Shown here: piece by piece, positions 63,332-64,000 of the stretch | Position numbering within the stretch: position 1 is the stretch's first letter | Layout: each line of letters opens with the position of its first letter | Assembly: GCF_000002865.3 (NCBI RefSeq) | Contig: NW_001865041.1 | Span: 578,421 to 642,420, forward strand | Direction: 5' to 3' | From: Monosiga brevicollis MX1 | Lineage: Eukaryota > Opisthokonta > Choanoflagellata > Craspedida > Salpingoecidae | DNA: 64,000 bases | Notes under the pieces: generated by a model | What the model was told of the DNA's origin: nothing | Seen by the model: only the letters and a program-made list of their open reading frames with translations | The model's database searches: none | Translations under genes and position numbers: made by a program

Positions 63332-63568
63332 CACTTTGGTCTGACTAGTTGTTTGATTTTTGGCCTTGGCATTGACTCAAGATCTGATGGGACAGCAGTT
63401 GGGATTTTCCCTTTGTTGGGCCGGTCGCATAGAGCTCAATGGCAACGTTGAAAAGCGGCGTTGTTGTATGCACAAGCACTTTTGAAAGAGAAGCATTGTA
63501 AATTGAATTCTGGTACAGGCTTAACTCTTCAAGTGCAAGAGCATCCATCCGTGGAACGTGAGCGTGTT

Positions 63569-64000
63569 TCACACCTCGAGCGGTGTTTCGCGATATTTCA
63601 TGTTGTATGCAACCAATCGGTCGGCCAGCGTGGGAGAGAAGAAGCGCAGGGTGGTGATGGGCACTGTTTCCCACAAGGGATAGTAGACCTCGCGTTGGCC
63701 CAGCAAAGCGCCCTACATGCATTGGATGGTCAAGGCGGGCAAGACAGAGGGTTGAGTGGTCCGTGGGGCTTCCCTTGGGTTGAAAGCGAGACCCGGGGTG
63801 GTATGGACAAGAGCAGTGACTGACGGAGATGATGGCTTGAGCCACGGCGTCGGGGGATTCTCGGTGAAAGTCATCCAAAACACCTCTGCTGATGCGCTTG
63901 ACAGACTCAGTGTCAGTGCTGCCAATGACGGCCGTTGTGATATCAACGCCTAAAGCCATCAGGATTCACCACTCGGGTGAATGAATCAGTGGCTCGGAAT
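63569..64000 (-). CDS. HSD11B1-like short-chain dehydrogenase, C-terminal part (runs off window)
   Basis: Two minus-strand exons are visible: 63949-63825 and 63712-63569, ending in TGA. They join in frame with clean GT-AG sites. The first reads VDITTAVIGSTDTESVKRIS and ends PDAVAQAIIS. The second reads GALLGQREVYYPLWETVPIT and then LADRLVAYNMKYRE. This follows the end of 11-beta-hydroxysteroid dehydrogenase 1 proteins (ITLCVLGLIDTETAMKAVSG, ALEIIKGGALRQEEVYYDSS). These are ER short-chain dehydrogenases that use NADP(H). The Rossmann fold and the catalytic Ser-Tyr-Lys lie beyond the window, so the substrate class cannot be judged. A bile, steroid or fatty-acyl role is not implied; HSD11B1L or DHRS7-type relatives are equally possible. 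Confidence 0.75.

Noticed and set aside
63345-63959. Single long minus-strand frame of 204 codons as one exon
   Set aside because: The dehydrogenase similarity switches frame at 63825/63712 with exact GT-AG sites, so the frame is an intron read-through.

Overview
This is a eukaryotic nuclear window, most likely from a choanoflagellate (Monosiga-like); that placement is an inference. The genes are dense and lie on both strands. They are cut by many short GT-AG introns, usually 80-250 bp. The set mixes flagellar (IFT57), trafficking (Sec8/EXOC4, myosin V), autophagy (ATG2) and animal-like signalling genes, including a PH protein with SH2-type tyrosine motifs. Protein calls come from reading spliced exons and comparing them with remembered family sequences. 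No database search was run.

Layout, left to right: 3' end of an ATG2 gene (+, 2-557); a small hydrophilic LEA-like protein (+, 1512-1928); an unrecognised IQ-motif gene (-, 2485-4294); a PH-domain adaptor with six C-terminal tyrosine motifs (+, 5087-6466); EXOC4/Sec8 (-, 6849-13244); the HEAT-repeat gene MROH1 (+, 14245-22598); an intronless GT61-like glycosyltransferase (+, 23191-24459); an assembly gap (25222-25532); a small multi-pass membrane protein (-, about 25539-26145); the Rieske protein RFESD (+, 27208-27842); the ribosome-biogenesis factor RLP24/RSL24D1 (+, 28387-29608); the DNA-repair nuclease FAN1 (-, 30381-34223); IFT57 (+, 34789-37294); a single-exon protein with a C-terminal membrane anchor (-, 38069-38827); an MTFR-like proline-rich protein (+, 40187-41865); NRDE2 (+, 42433-48960); a PHF20-like chromatin reader (-, 49839-54101); myosin V (+, 55521-63331); and the 3' part of an HSD11B1-like dehydrogenase (-, 63569 to the window end).

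There is no operon logic. Four head-to-head pairs (IQ gene/PH adaptor, EXOC4/MROH1, FAN1/IFT57, PHF20-like/myosin V) may share promoter regions of about 0.6-1.4 kb. EXOC4 and myosin V both act late in vesicle delivery. FAN1, NRDE2 and the PHF20-like gene are nuclear genome or RNA maintenance genes. Long CA, GA, GT and CTG simple repeats lie in introns and spacers. I saw no convincing transposon, virus-like element, rRNA, tRNA or CRISPR array.

The most interesting items are the PH adaptor, whose tail combines GRB2-type, PI3K-type and ITIM-type motifs; a FAN1 with a candidate SUMO-interacting motif and an extra CCHC zinc knuckle; and a chromatin reader combining a PHF20-type Tudor, a PHD finger and a second PTM/DIR17-like Tudor.
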